In this document: positions 19,701-29,033 of the stretch, piece by piece
Layout: every line of letters begins with the position of its first letter
Numbering within the stretch: the first letter of the stretch is position 1
Assembly: GCA_029339195.1 (NCBI GenBank)
Contig: JAPTJF010000756.1
Span: forward strand, 1 to 29,033
Direction of reading: 5' to 3'
Origin: Micractinium sp. NFX-FRZ
Taxonomy: Eukaryota > Chlorophyta > Trebouxiophyceae > Chlorellales > Chlorellaceae
Length of the DNA: 29,033 bases
Translations under genes and position numbers: made by a program
Notes under the pieces: model-generated
Databases searched by the model: none
Seen by the model: only the letters and a program-made list of their open reading frames with translations
What the model was told of the DNA's origin: nothing

Positions 19701-21672
19701 CGCTGCGCTGTGCTTTGCGGCGCTGTGCTGTGCCGTGCCCAACAGTCCGCCTCCCCGCCCCCTCTGCCTGGTGTGCAGGTGACCCTGGGCCCTGGTGCCT
19801 ACACCATTGAGGAGACTGCCTACTGGAGCGAGCGTGTGTACAGGTGGGCGGGGCACAGGCACAGGTGGTACACGTGTTGGCGGGGCACAGGCACAGGTGG
19901 TGCACGTGTTGGCGGCCATAGCTGGTTCATATCACGTCCAGTTGAATGGGATGCAACCAAAGCTGCCGTCCATGAGATTACCGTTCTCGTAAGGCCACAT
20001 TGCCACGCATGCCTTACACCCCCGCTCCCTGCCTTCACCCTGCGTGCAGCCACGTGATGCGCACGCTGAACGAGTATGATGTCATGCTGGAGGGCATCCT
20101 GCTCAAGCCCAACATGTGCCTGCCCGGTGAGTGCGGGCCCGAAGGCATTCCGTTTGTGAATCTGTGTGACGGCGAAGCGGGAGTGGGGTGCAGGCGGTGC
20201 GGATGGCATGCGCCACACTGCCTAGGCACCTCCACAGCCTGGCGCTCCCAGTGTCCTGCCCTTCAGCACCCCCAAACTCAATCGCCCGCCCGCCTGCCTG
20301 CCGCCCCCTCCCCTTGCTGCTGCGCAGGCCTGGACGCCCCCCCCGCCTCACCGCAGGAGGTGGCCAAGTACACCGCCCGCACCATGATGCGCACCATCCC
20401 CGCCGCCGTCCCCGGCATCCACTTCCTCTCAGGCAAGCGCCACGCTGGCACCTTGTTGGCACTGCTTCATGTCGCTCCATGTGGGGTGCCTGTGCGGCTG
20501 GTGGCTGGCTGGGAGGGGGCTGCTACAGAATGGCAGCGCGTCCCGCAGCCCCCCCTCTACCCTTCTCCCCATGTGCACCTCACTGCCTGCACTGCTCGTC
20601 GTGTTCTTACGCCCACCTGAACCAAAACCGCAATGCCAACCCCAACCCCAAACCCTAAACCCGTGCAGGCGGCATGAGCGAGGAGGAGTCCACCCTGAAC
20701 CTTCAGGCGCTGCAGGAGGCCTGCCCCAACGCGCCATACTCCCTCACCTTCAGCTACGGCCGCGCACTGCAGGTCGGTGCAGGGTGGGTGGTGGGTGTTT
20801 CGTGACGTGCGGTGTGCGGGCACGTGGCGGCGGCAAGAGGGCAGCGTTGGCGGAGGGGCGCCAGGTGCAGTGTGCGCAGTGCATGCAACCTTCGGGGTGC
20901 GGCATGGGTGTGGGCACGATAGGCAGGAGTGGGTCATGAATTGCAGAGCCAGCTGCCCTGGCACTATGGCGGACAGGGAGAATCCAGCCAGCCTGCCCCG
21001 CCTGCCCCCCCTTCTTGCGCACGCCTCCTCACCACCCCGCCACAGCCTTCCTGCTGCCCCGCCCACAGTCCCCCAACCCACACACTGCACACTCGCACCT
21101 CGCACACTCACACTCACTGCTCGCTCACACCTCGCACGCTCGCTGCCTGCAGTCTGCCACCCTGAAGGCGTGGGCGGGCAAGGAGGAGAACTGGGACAAG
21201 GCGCAGCAGATCCTGGCGGCGCTGGCCAAGGCAAACTCGGGTGAGGGGGAGGAGGGGAGGAGGGGGTTGCTCCTCTGGAAGGGGGAGGATGAAGGGGGCA
21301 CTCCTTTTGCAGAGGGGGAGAGGTGCTTTTGAAGCGTGGAGGGGTGCTCCTGAGAAGGGGGAAGGGGCCCTTTGCAGAGAGGGCAGGGGTGTTCTGCAGG
21401 ATTTGAGGGGGGGCGCGTGTGTGTAGGGCACATACAGGCGAGCAGGGACGGCAGCCTGCACCGCATGCTGCGCGTGCGTAGCAGGGCCCGGGCAAATCAC
21501 ACAACACCCTCGCTTGCAGTCACCCACCCACCGTTCCCGCCCCTGCCATGTTGTCCCCTTTTGTTCGTTTGGCCCTGCAGAGGCGCAGCTGGGCCAGTTC
21601 AAGGGCCCCCACCCCGTGCCCGGCGGCGGCCGCATCCTGCAGGCCCTCCGCTTAGGCGGCGCCGGCAAGTGA
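16785..21672 (+). CDS. FBA: Chloroplast class I fructose-bisphosphate aldolase (copy 2)
   Basis: Same gene as at 3657-8544, 402 aa, with exons 16785-16913, 17146-17245, 17584-17685, 17938-17982, 18210-18280, 18665-18762, 19044-19124, 19312-19363, 19779-19843, 20050-20126, 20328-20432, 20669-20772, 21153-21240 and 21581-21672. All 13 introns are identical in length to copy 1, including the GC-AG intron (donor at 20433), the decoy exon fragment before exon 5 and the simple repeats. Catalytic residues are the same (D70, K188, E224, E226, Schiff-base K267). A cytosolic role is unlikely given the transit-peptide-like first exon. Confidence 0.95.
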
Positions 21673-22252
21673 AAACGTTCCGCCCCGCAGAAGCGCCCGC
21701 CAGCTGTACCGTGGCGCGGCGCGGTCCTGCTCGCACCCTGCCCCCCGGCCTGGCCCAGCAGCCCCGCGCTGCGGACCCAGACTTATTTTGTTGTGCCGCA
21801 TTTCATGAGCAGTGTAACTTAGTCATGCTAATGTAGTGAGTACAGCCACAGCGAAGAGCCCTGCCACTGGTATGTGCGCTGGTGCGCCAGGCAGTGACGA
21901 CAGATGGCAGGGGACACAAAGTGGCATATTCACCCGTCCCGCGGTCGCGGCATCCGAGACTTGTAGTGACCGGGTTGCGCTTTAAGACACTGCTAACAAG
22001 CACTTGCAGGCTTTTGCCCGCCTGGTGTCGCAAGGACGACGCACAAGGGTGAGTGCGCTGCCCGTCGGGCGGATTGAAACGGCCTCTGCGCTTGAACAAC
22101 GCATCCTGAAGCCTTTGCCGCGACTCCAGCAGGCCAGAAGGGCTGTTGCCAGCTGGGCCCTTTGCGAGCAGCCAGCCATGCCGACAGGTCGGCCGCCCAG
22201 GTGAACAGGTTTCATCCAAAGCTTCATTTTGAGGTGCAGATATCCACTCAAA

Positions 22253-25200
22253 ATGTCGTCAAGAGCGATAGCGAGTGAAGAGGCAGATGGGGTGGGAGCG
22301 GTAGTGCCTGCGTCGGCGGCAGCCAAGCAGACGACTGCGGCGGCGCCACCCTGCGCCGGCAGGTCACCCTTTGATATGGACACGCCAGGTGAGACAGTGT
22401 TGACAGATTGAGCGCTTTGGTGTTGCATGAAAGGGGGTTGGGAGCTTTTCCTATGCGGTGCCCACCCGCTTGAGCGCCGCTGCCGCCCGCACCTGCTGCC
22501 TCCCCAGTGCAGGTGCTGCGCCCCAGCGGTCCAAGTCTGCTGTGCTGAAGGAATCTAACTCTAAGATCACTGATGAGGACGGGCTGGGAGGATCTAGTGA
22601 GTGCACGCTTGCCGCTCCGCTGTTTGCAAGGCTGGACTTGCTCCCTCAGCCTGGCTGCCCAGTGCTGCTTGCTGCCTGCTTACTGCCTGCTTACTGCCTG
22701 CCTGCGGCGCCTGCCTGCCCTGCCAAATGTGCTGCTGTACGTAAGCTGTCAGCTCGTTTCACTCCTTGTCCTGCTTGTGCCTGCCTCGTTCCAGGCATTG
22801 TGCGGGAAATGAGCCAGCACTATTCAACGGCCGAGCTGGAGACCCTGTCGCGGCTTGGGTCAGGTGGGCAAAGGCACGACAGCTGCCTGCCCCGCCCGGC
22901 CTGCCTGCCTGCCTGGCAGCATGGGTGACGCCTCCTCACGATCGACTCATCCTGCGCTGTTGGATCCACCGCCCTGCCTCGCACCTTCACAACTTCACAA
23001 TCCCCCCGCGTTTCCGAACCCACAACGTTTCCGGCCCACCTGCCCCGCCCACCTGCTGCAGCAAACCACGACTTCCCGCCGCCCAGGCGGCGGCGGCGCA
23101 ACCCGCTGCTGGCCGGCTGGGACTGGTGGGTGGCCTACCTGCTGCCAGGAGCAGGCCTGTTCTCGGAGGCTTACGTCATCTTTGCAATCGTGAGTGCTGC
23201 ATTGTACCACAACTGACTCGTAGCACTGTGGCATTGTGAGGGTGGCTGGGTGGAGGGGAGGCGTCCTGGGGGGCCGCCCGCCGCCGCGCCCCCTCCCCAC
23301 CTCCCACCCCGCTCCCCATCGCACTCCGTGCCTTGTGCTTGCAGGGAAACATCGAGCCTCTGCTGAAGATCCAGTACCCAAACTGCTGGGGAGGAGAGGA
23401 GCCCCACACCTGCAACCAGGATACCGTGAAAAATGTGCAGGTGGGGGCATGAGAGGTGGGCGTGCAGGGAGGCACCGGTCGGCGGCACAGGCACGAGTAG
23501 GTCACAACAGGCAGGACACTTTGTGGGGCACAAAGCCGCTCACACCCTTTGCTGCCCTGCCTCGAGGCATCGGAGGCAGCACAGGCAGGAGCACGCCGTA
23601 GCAGTTACGCCCACACTCTTCACTAACTCTTCACCTGCTCCGCTTTCCGCAGAACCTGGAGATCAGCGCCGTCATTGTGGGCATGCTGTCCTTTGGCATC
23701 CTGGCGGATTGGATGGGGCGCAAGTGGGGCAGCAGGTGGGGCGGCCAGCGGGCATGCAACTGCTTGCGGCAGCGCTGGAGTGATGCCAGCTGCCGAGCGG
23801 TGCTGTGCATGGAAACAGCACTGCCATGCACATGTCATGCCGTTGAGCCAAGCACGACCTGTTACCACTTTCTGACCTTTAAATGTCTACTGCAATCATG
23901 TCTTGCAGGCTGACGATGTCGATCATGGCCGTCGGCGCCTGCCTGCTGACGGGCGCCTACGGGCCCACTGACCAAGTCTTCCTCTCCGTCTTCTGCTTCT
24001 CACTCTTCTTCTATGGTGCGTTGGAGAGCGGATATACGTGGGGGCAGGGGGCAAGCTCGCAGGCACGGGCCAAGGCAGGCGGCCTGCCTGCATTGTCCAT
24101 GCTTCCGCCAGCCTCGCGCCTGCCATTGGCTTGTCGGCCTCAGCTATCGACACCCCAGCCGCCCCCCCCTCCCCTTGCCCCTCCCTCACCCTTCTATTCT
24201 CTGCAGCGGTGGGAGTGGGAGGGGAGTACCCTCTGGCCTCCTCCTCGGCGGCGGAGCGGGCAGAGGCGGACCCAGAGCTGCGGCAGCGTCGAGGAGAGAT
24301 GGTGGTGCTGACCTTCAGCCAGCAGGGCTGGGGTGAGTGGGCGAGCAGCTGCCAGCAGGGTGATCAGCGTATGCCCGCACGATGAAAAGACAGGGCAGTG
24401 GCCAGGGCACGCTTTGCCTGCTGGCACAGCGAGCATCTCTCTGTCACATGTGCACCCCTGGCCCACCCTCCCCACCTGATCTGTGAGCCAGATTACATTC
24501 TCTTGTTGCTCATCCTCCTCCTGCAGGCAACTTTGCCAACACACTGGTCATCCTCATCCTGCTGGCCATGCTGGGCGCCACGGGTGACGTGTCCGCCAGC
24601 CAGGCGCAGCTGACGTGGCGGCTGCAGTTTGGCATCGGCGCCGTCATCTGCTTCGCTGTCACCCTGTACCGCTGGCTGTACCTCGAAGAGAGCAAGGTGC
24701 GTACAGCAGTACTGCCGACCACGTGCTCTCGCTTGTGCATCCTGGTCTGCCTGCGCCGCTCGTTGCTGGCCTCCCTGCCATCCAGCCGCTGAAGCGCTGC
24801 CCGTTCACGATTCCACAGCGCTGCGCTTCAGTGACTGGCTGTCCCTCAAGCCGCTTCCCCCGCCTCAGCTCTGCTGTGTGCCGTCGCTCTCTGCCACCGC
24901 TGCGCAGGTGTGGGAGGCTGAGCACAAGGGAGTGCAGGAGGAGCTGATTGACGAGAGGGACAGCGCTGCGGTGAGGGAGGGGGTGCTCAGGAGTAGCTGT
25001 AGCTGGCAGGAGTAGCAGGCAGCAGGGTGACAGGTGCCGCAGAGGGCGCAGCAGCAGCAGCAGCAGCAGCAGCAGCACCACTACCAGCAGCACCACCACC
25101 AGCAGCAGCTGCTGCCAGCAATGCTTGCAGAGAGAGGTGCATGGGCGCCACATGGCAGGAAGGTTGAGACGGGGCAGGCACAGGTCGTTCATTAGCAGTA

Positions 25201-27846
25201 GCACATGCACTCGGTGGCGGCCTCTGCGCGCACGCGCCCACCTGCCACCTCTCTATGCACGCCATTCTTCCCTGCTGCTGCGGTATCTGAGCATGCGCAT
25301 GCATGTGCCCTCCGTGCCGCCCCTGCTGCGCCTGCTGTGCAGCTCCAGGGCAAGCGGTCGTGGAGGGAAAACTGGCTGGTGTTCAAGCACTACTGGCCCC
25401 GCCTGTTTGTCACCTGCGGCGGCTGGGTGGCCAACGATTTCAGCTTCTATGGTGTAAGTCCTACCCCCCCCCCCCGCGGTAGAGCACGCTTACAGGCTGT
25501 GTGCCCCCTGCACTTCTCACCCACTTATGGTTGCGGCCGGGATCTTCTTGGCTCCCTGCAGAACAAGCTGTTCCAGTCTCGCTTCATCGAAGTCCTCTCG
25601 CCGGGCGCCTCCCGCTACACCCAGATGAAGTGGACCCTGCTGAACAGCGGCGTGGCGCTGACAGGCTGTGAGCGGGGGCAGGGGAGCAGGGGGTCGTCCT
25701 CTGGGCGCGCTGCCAAGCCACGGGCCAGCGACGCCTGTTGCAGCATGTCGTGTGACCGCACGACAGGCGCGCTGGGATTTTGGGATATCCTATCGATGCT
25801 CCCTGGCTTCCTGCCGCGCCCTACTGCAAGCACTCGGCCACCTCATCCCCCCTCTGCATCCACTCACTGGCATGCAGACTATGTGGCGGCATACACGATT
25901 GATCGGCGCTGGATGGGGCGCAAGCGGCTGCAGTGCTTTGGCTTCCTCATGATGTGAGGCACCGCCCAGGCGCCAGCCAGCTTTTGAGGTGCCAGCCTGC
26001 CTTTTGCCTGGTCGCCGGCCAGGCCCCCTTGCCAGGCATGCGCCCTGCTGGCGCCTGGCAGCAGGCGCCCCAATAAAGCCACGAGCTCTGTGATGCAGAG
26101 CGGCCGAGGTGCCAGTGCCGCATTTGGGCCAATGCCCCAGCCGCAAGGCGTGGTCCCAACCAGCGGGTTGCCCGTCCACCTCGCTCCCCCCCGCCCTGCC
26201 TGCTCTGCCCACCCACTCCTGCCCACCCGCAGGTTCCTGCTCTTCCTCTTCTGCGCCATCTTCTATGACGAAATGATTGCACACGCCATCCAGGCCTTTC
26301 AGGTGAACCCCCTGGCAGGCTGGCCTGCGTGTGCCAGTGAAGATCCGGCAGGCCCCTCAGAAGCGAGCCTTCCTGGCAAGGCTCATCTGTGCTCCCTGCC
26401 TTGCTTGCATTCCTGTGTGTTCTGCAGACGCTCTACTTCCTCTCCAGCTTCTTCAACCAGGCGGGACCCAACTGCACCTCCTTCCTGGTGGCCGGAGAGG
26501 TGAGGTCGGCCACGCGGCCTGCCGCAACCAGCGCAACAGCTGGCGCCAGCAGTGCGCAGCGGGTGCCTGCTCGTCTCCCTGCCCACCGCCGCCTGCGCCG
26601 CCCAGCCTTCACGGCGCAGCGGCTGCATGCAGTCACAGGCAGCACGAATGGCACCACACATGCCCTGGTCCCACCGCCCTGCAGGTGTACCCAACCGACG
26701 TGCGTGCTTTCTTCCACGGCATCTCCGCCGCTGCCGGCAAGCTAGGCGCCATCCTCGCCGCCTCCACCTTCTCACACGTAAGCACTGGCGCCCAGATGAG
26801 CTGGGACTGGCGTGTTCTTTTGTGTTTGTGTTTTTGTGTGTGTGTGTGTTCGTGTTCTTGGTGGCGGCACTCTGGCAGCGGCACGTCAAGCGCCGCCGCT
26901 TCTGACAGCGCGCCCGTGCAGCAGAGCGCAGCCACGGCATGGCAGCACACAGCCTTACAGTGCAAGCCTGACCACCCCCTGCTGCTCCTCCGTCGCCTGC
27001 TCCTCCACCTCAGATGTCAGCGGTCACGACGTTCTACGTCTCTGCCGGTGCTGGCGTGGTGGGAGCCATGCTGACCTGGATCTTCCTGCCAGACACCACC
27101 GGGCTAGACCTGGCTGAGATTGACCGCATGCACCGGTTCATGCTGGCAGGGCAGGTGGGCTTGCCTGCCGGGGCTTCACCGGTTGTGGTGGCTGGCAGGA
27201 GGATGGAAAGCTCTGGGCGACTTGAGGCTGGGCAGGGCTGGCCCTGGCTGAAAATCGACCGCATGCACCGACTCTTGCTGGCAGGGCAGGTGGCTGCATG
27301 TTTGAAGAGCCTGAACATGCGCCTGGTGGTCCTGGCGGCACTGCTGGCCAAGCTGGGCCAGGCCGGCGAGTGTGAGTTGACGAGTTGACGCCCGGTGGTG
27401 CCCGCACCGCTGGTGTCACACTCTGCCCCCCGCCTGCCCCTGTATCTCTAACTCATGCCTGCAGCTGAGGCACTACCACGGGGACGCCATCAAGCCCAAG
27501 CACCTCAGCCTGTACGAGCGCTGGCGTGGCTACGGTGGGCGGGCTGGGCTGGGGGTGTAGGTGTACTGCACAGCCAGTAGCAGCGCAGGCGTACTGCCCC
27601 AGCCAGTGAGCTGGCTGCCGGGGCGCGCTGCACAGCGAGCAAGCTAGCTGCCGAGGTGCGCTGCAGCCCAGCTTTCCTGCCAGCACGGCGGCAGCACGTG
27701 CCCCAGCACACCAGTACGGGTTTTGTGTGAGACAGCTTGCCTTCACGGCTGCCCTCTGATATGCAGGCAAGCACTACAGTCCCGAGCTGGATGCGCAGCA
27801 GAGGAAGCTGCAGCATGCAGCGCAGGCGGCACGCGAGGCATGCTGA
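22253..27846 (+). CDS. PHT1-like phosphate:H+ symporter (MFS), complete
   Basis: Major facilitator carrier resembling plant PHT1/PHS phosphate:proton symporters; likely in the plasma membrane. Nineteen exons, 626 aa: 22253-22388, 22513-22596, 22795-22863, 23062-23189, 23345-23440, 23653-23735, 23909-24015, 24207-24332, 24527-24696, 24908-24970, 25343-25453, 25562-25667, 25878-25953, 26233-26302, 26428-26499, 26685-26777, 27014-27154, 27465-27534, 27767-27846. Residues 1-115 are a polar extension with five Arg at 105-109. Family text: GAGLFSEAY (126-134, TM1), GILADWMGRK (186-195, MFS motif A), GVGGEYPL (237-244), FSQQGWG (271-277), WVANDFSFY (382-390), IDRRWMGRKR (434-443), GPN (488-490) and HGISAAAGKLGAI (510-522). 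PHT1 proteins usually have about 520-540 residues; the excess is mostly N-terminal. TM1 and GGDYPL acids are altered, so a substrate other than phosphate is possible. Exon 17 may have two donors. Confidence 0.88.
27101..27292 (+). repeat. Duplicated 3' part of transporter exon 17 with donor
   Basis: Bases 27101-27157 (the end of exon 17 and its GTGGG donor) recur with a few changes at 27235-27292, 134-135 bases downstream. Both contain GACCGCATGCACCG and GCTGGCAGGGCAGGTGG. The frame stays open between the two donors (27155 and 27290), which are 135 bases apart, so the second donor would add 45 residues without a shift. Confidence 0.85.
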
Positions 27847-28403
27847 GCAGGCCAGCGGCTGTGGCGCCTTTTGAAGCTGCGCCAAGCAACTGCGGCTTAT
27901 GAATGGGCATCGAAGGGAAGCTGAGCATCTCTTCCCTGATGCTTCCCAGCCCTCAGAAGACGCAGCGCTGCACCCTCGAGGCAAACTGCTCTTCGTGCTG
28001 ATGTTTCTGCAGGCGTTCTACTTGCTTGCCGACGCATTGCCACCATTTGATCAGCAGCAACCTGTAAACATGAAGCAATGCGAGCAGAGCTCGAGCGCAG
28101 CTAGCGGTGAGGCAGTGGCACGGGCAAGTTCATTGAAGCAAGCCGCAGCTGGTCCATTCAGCTTCAGCTTGTCCAACTGGTCATATGATTCTGCCTTGCC
28201 TCCGGTTACTCCGTGTACAGCTCAGCAGCAAAGACGGTTCCCGGCACGGCACACAACCGGGACTGAGCAAGAGCCGTAGGACAAAACTCATGGGAAGAGA
28301 GAGAGGTGTGGGCCACACGAGGTGGCAGAGTCTGTGTAGAGCGGTTCAACCGGCTCTGGCCACCCGGCGGGCAGGGCGCCGGCGCTGGCTGCGTCTCTGT
28401 GTC
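27847..28403. other. Convergent intergenic region
   Basis: 557 bases between the transporter stop and the stop of the minus-strand gene. It holds the transporter TGTAA at 28063-28067. An open frame at 27899-28279 (+) has no family features and is rejected as a gene. The region should contain both 3'UTRs; I saw no TGTAA on the minus strand. Confidence 0.5.
28063..28067 (+). promoter_or_regulatory. Putative TGTAA poly(A) signal, transporter gene
   Basis: TGTAA 217 bases after the transporter stop codon, in the expected 3'UTR of the complete copy. Confidence 0.55.
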
Positions 28404-29033
28404 TCACGGGTGCATGGCAGCGGGTGCATAGGCCGCCGCATGCTCCTGGGCTGCACGCCTGTCGGCCTCGTACGCCATGATCTTAACACGCCTGCACAAA
28501 CATGTGCACGTGCGTGTGTTGTGCGGGGGGCAGCATTGGAGGCATGGCAGCACCCATGGTGTCTGCCAGCAAGCCCAGTGAACACAGGGTGTGCACATGG
28601 CAGCTCTGCATGCATGCATGCAGCTGGCTGGCAGGCAGGAGCATGCCCGGCATGGGAGGAGCGTGCCCGGCAGGAGGGCCTCACCTCCACGCCTGGGGGA
28701 AGTATAGGAGAGCGGCGACAGGGACCAGGTAGAAGATGAGAGGCACGCCTCTGGCGCTCCCAATCCACATGACTGAAACGCTTGCCAGCTGCATTACGAA
28801 GAGGCGGACCGCCATGACTTGCTCGTCGGCGAAAACGGAGGGGAAGTCGTGGGTGACGATGGCGTCGGACCACCTGCGCCAGCACGGGCGTGGCGATGCT
28901 CATGATGTTCAGCAACAAGAAGTGGCGAAAACGTGGGCCAGTTGTGAGCTTGCCGCGCGTGGTTGGTTGCTGAGCAGTGCCTGCACACGTTGTTTGCTGC
29001 CTCAGCCTGCACCACACCTGAATGCCAGCAGGC
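28404..29033 (-). CDS. 3' end of a membrane-protein gene, partial at window edge
   Basis: Read on the minus strand. The terminal exon 28491-28404 ends in TGA and encodes an Ala-rich hydrophilic tail (about 29 codons). The exon before it, 28873-28685, joins in phase through a GTGAGG donor and a TGTGCAG acceptor. It encodes 62 residues with two hydrophobic stretches likely to span a membrane, around RLFVMQLASVSVMWIG and VPLIFYLVPVAALLYF. A third coding-looking block, 28980-28874, carries HFLLLNIMSIATPVLAQ. It abuts the second exon directly but is one base out of frame, so there is either an indel, or CAG|GT is used as acceptor in one transcript and donor in another. The 5' part is outside the window. 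Family not recognised. The gene converges on the transporter. Confidence 0.6.

Larger units (their letters stand above)
13129..25475. repeat. Copy 2 of the 12.35-kb perfect direct repeat
   Basis: Matches 1-12347 exactly at offset 13128. It ends in a 12-C run at 25464-25475 inside transporter intron 11. After it the sequence continues normally into transporter exon 12 at 25562, so this copy sits in an intact gene context on its right side. On its left it is preceded by 613 bases of non-repeated DNA reaching back to the gap. Confidence 0.97.

Noticed and set aside
27899..28279. A 126-codon + strand frame after the transporter stop
   Set aside because: No family features, lies in the expected 3'UTR around a TGTAA signal, no splice support.
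1..29033. Mobile elements, CRISPR arrays, tRNA/rRNA genes and bacterial-type operons
   Set aside because: No transposase or reverse-transcriptase text, no terminal repeats around the large duplication, no regularly spaced repeats and no RNA-gene signatures were seen.

Overview
The window looks like nuclear DNA of a green alga, most likely Chlorella-like (trebouxiophyte). It is GC-rich. Its genes are broken by many short GT-AG introns rich in CTGCC and CAG words. One gene is a plastid-targeted class I aldolase, and TGTAA motifs of the kind chlorophytes use as poly(A) signals follow the stop codons. The coding frames make sense only after splicing, so exon coordinates were built by hand by matching splice sites, phase and protein-family motifs.

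Layout: the dominant structure is a direct repeat of about 12.35 kb. Bases 1-12347 recur at 13129-25475 (offset 13128), and I saw no difference in exons, introns or intergenic DNA. Each copy carries, all on the + strand: (a) an SBP-domain transcription factor gene (4 exons, 515 aa); (b) a chloroplast class I fructose-bisphosphate aldolase gene (14 exons, 402 aa); (c) a PHT1-like major facilitator gene. In copy 1 the transporter stops after exon 11, where the sequence runs into poly-C and a 10-base N gap (12505-12514). In copy 2 it continues through exons 12-19 to a complete 626-aa protein ending at 27846. Between the gap and copy 2 lies a 613-base non-repeated piece that starts with the 3' end of another gene (stop at 12757-12759). 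At the right edge, the 3' end of a minus-strand membrane-protein gene (28404 to beyond 28980) faces the transporter tail to tail.

Interpretation: perfect identity including introns, with the junction exactly at poly-C and an N gap, suggests that two overlapping contigs of one locus were joined end to end, or that two near-identical haplotypes were scaffolded in series. A true recent tandem duplication is less likely. The probable real gene order is: unknown gene 3' end - SBP factor - aldolase - phosphate-type transporter - (convergent) membrane protein. The genes are not an operon. Aldolase serves the Calvin-Benson cycle and plastid glycolysis, the transporter probably moves phosphate or a related anion with protons, and the SBP factor is a nuclear regulator whose targets cannot be read from this sequence.

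Other points of interest are two decayed exon-fragment duplications inside introns (one gives a possible in-frame 45-residue alternative exon), a GC-AG intron in the aldolase gene, a His-to-Glu change at a zinc-ligand position of the SBP domain, and acidic-residue changes at the substrate site of the transporter. I found no mobile element, CRISPR array, tRNA or rRNA, and no convincing novel system beyond these.
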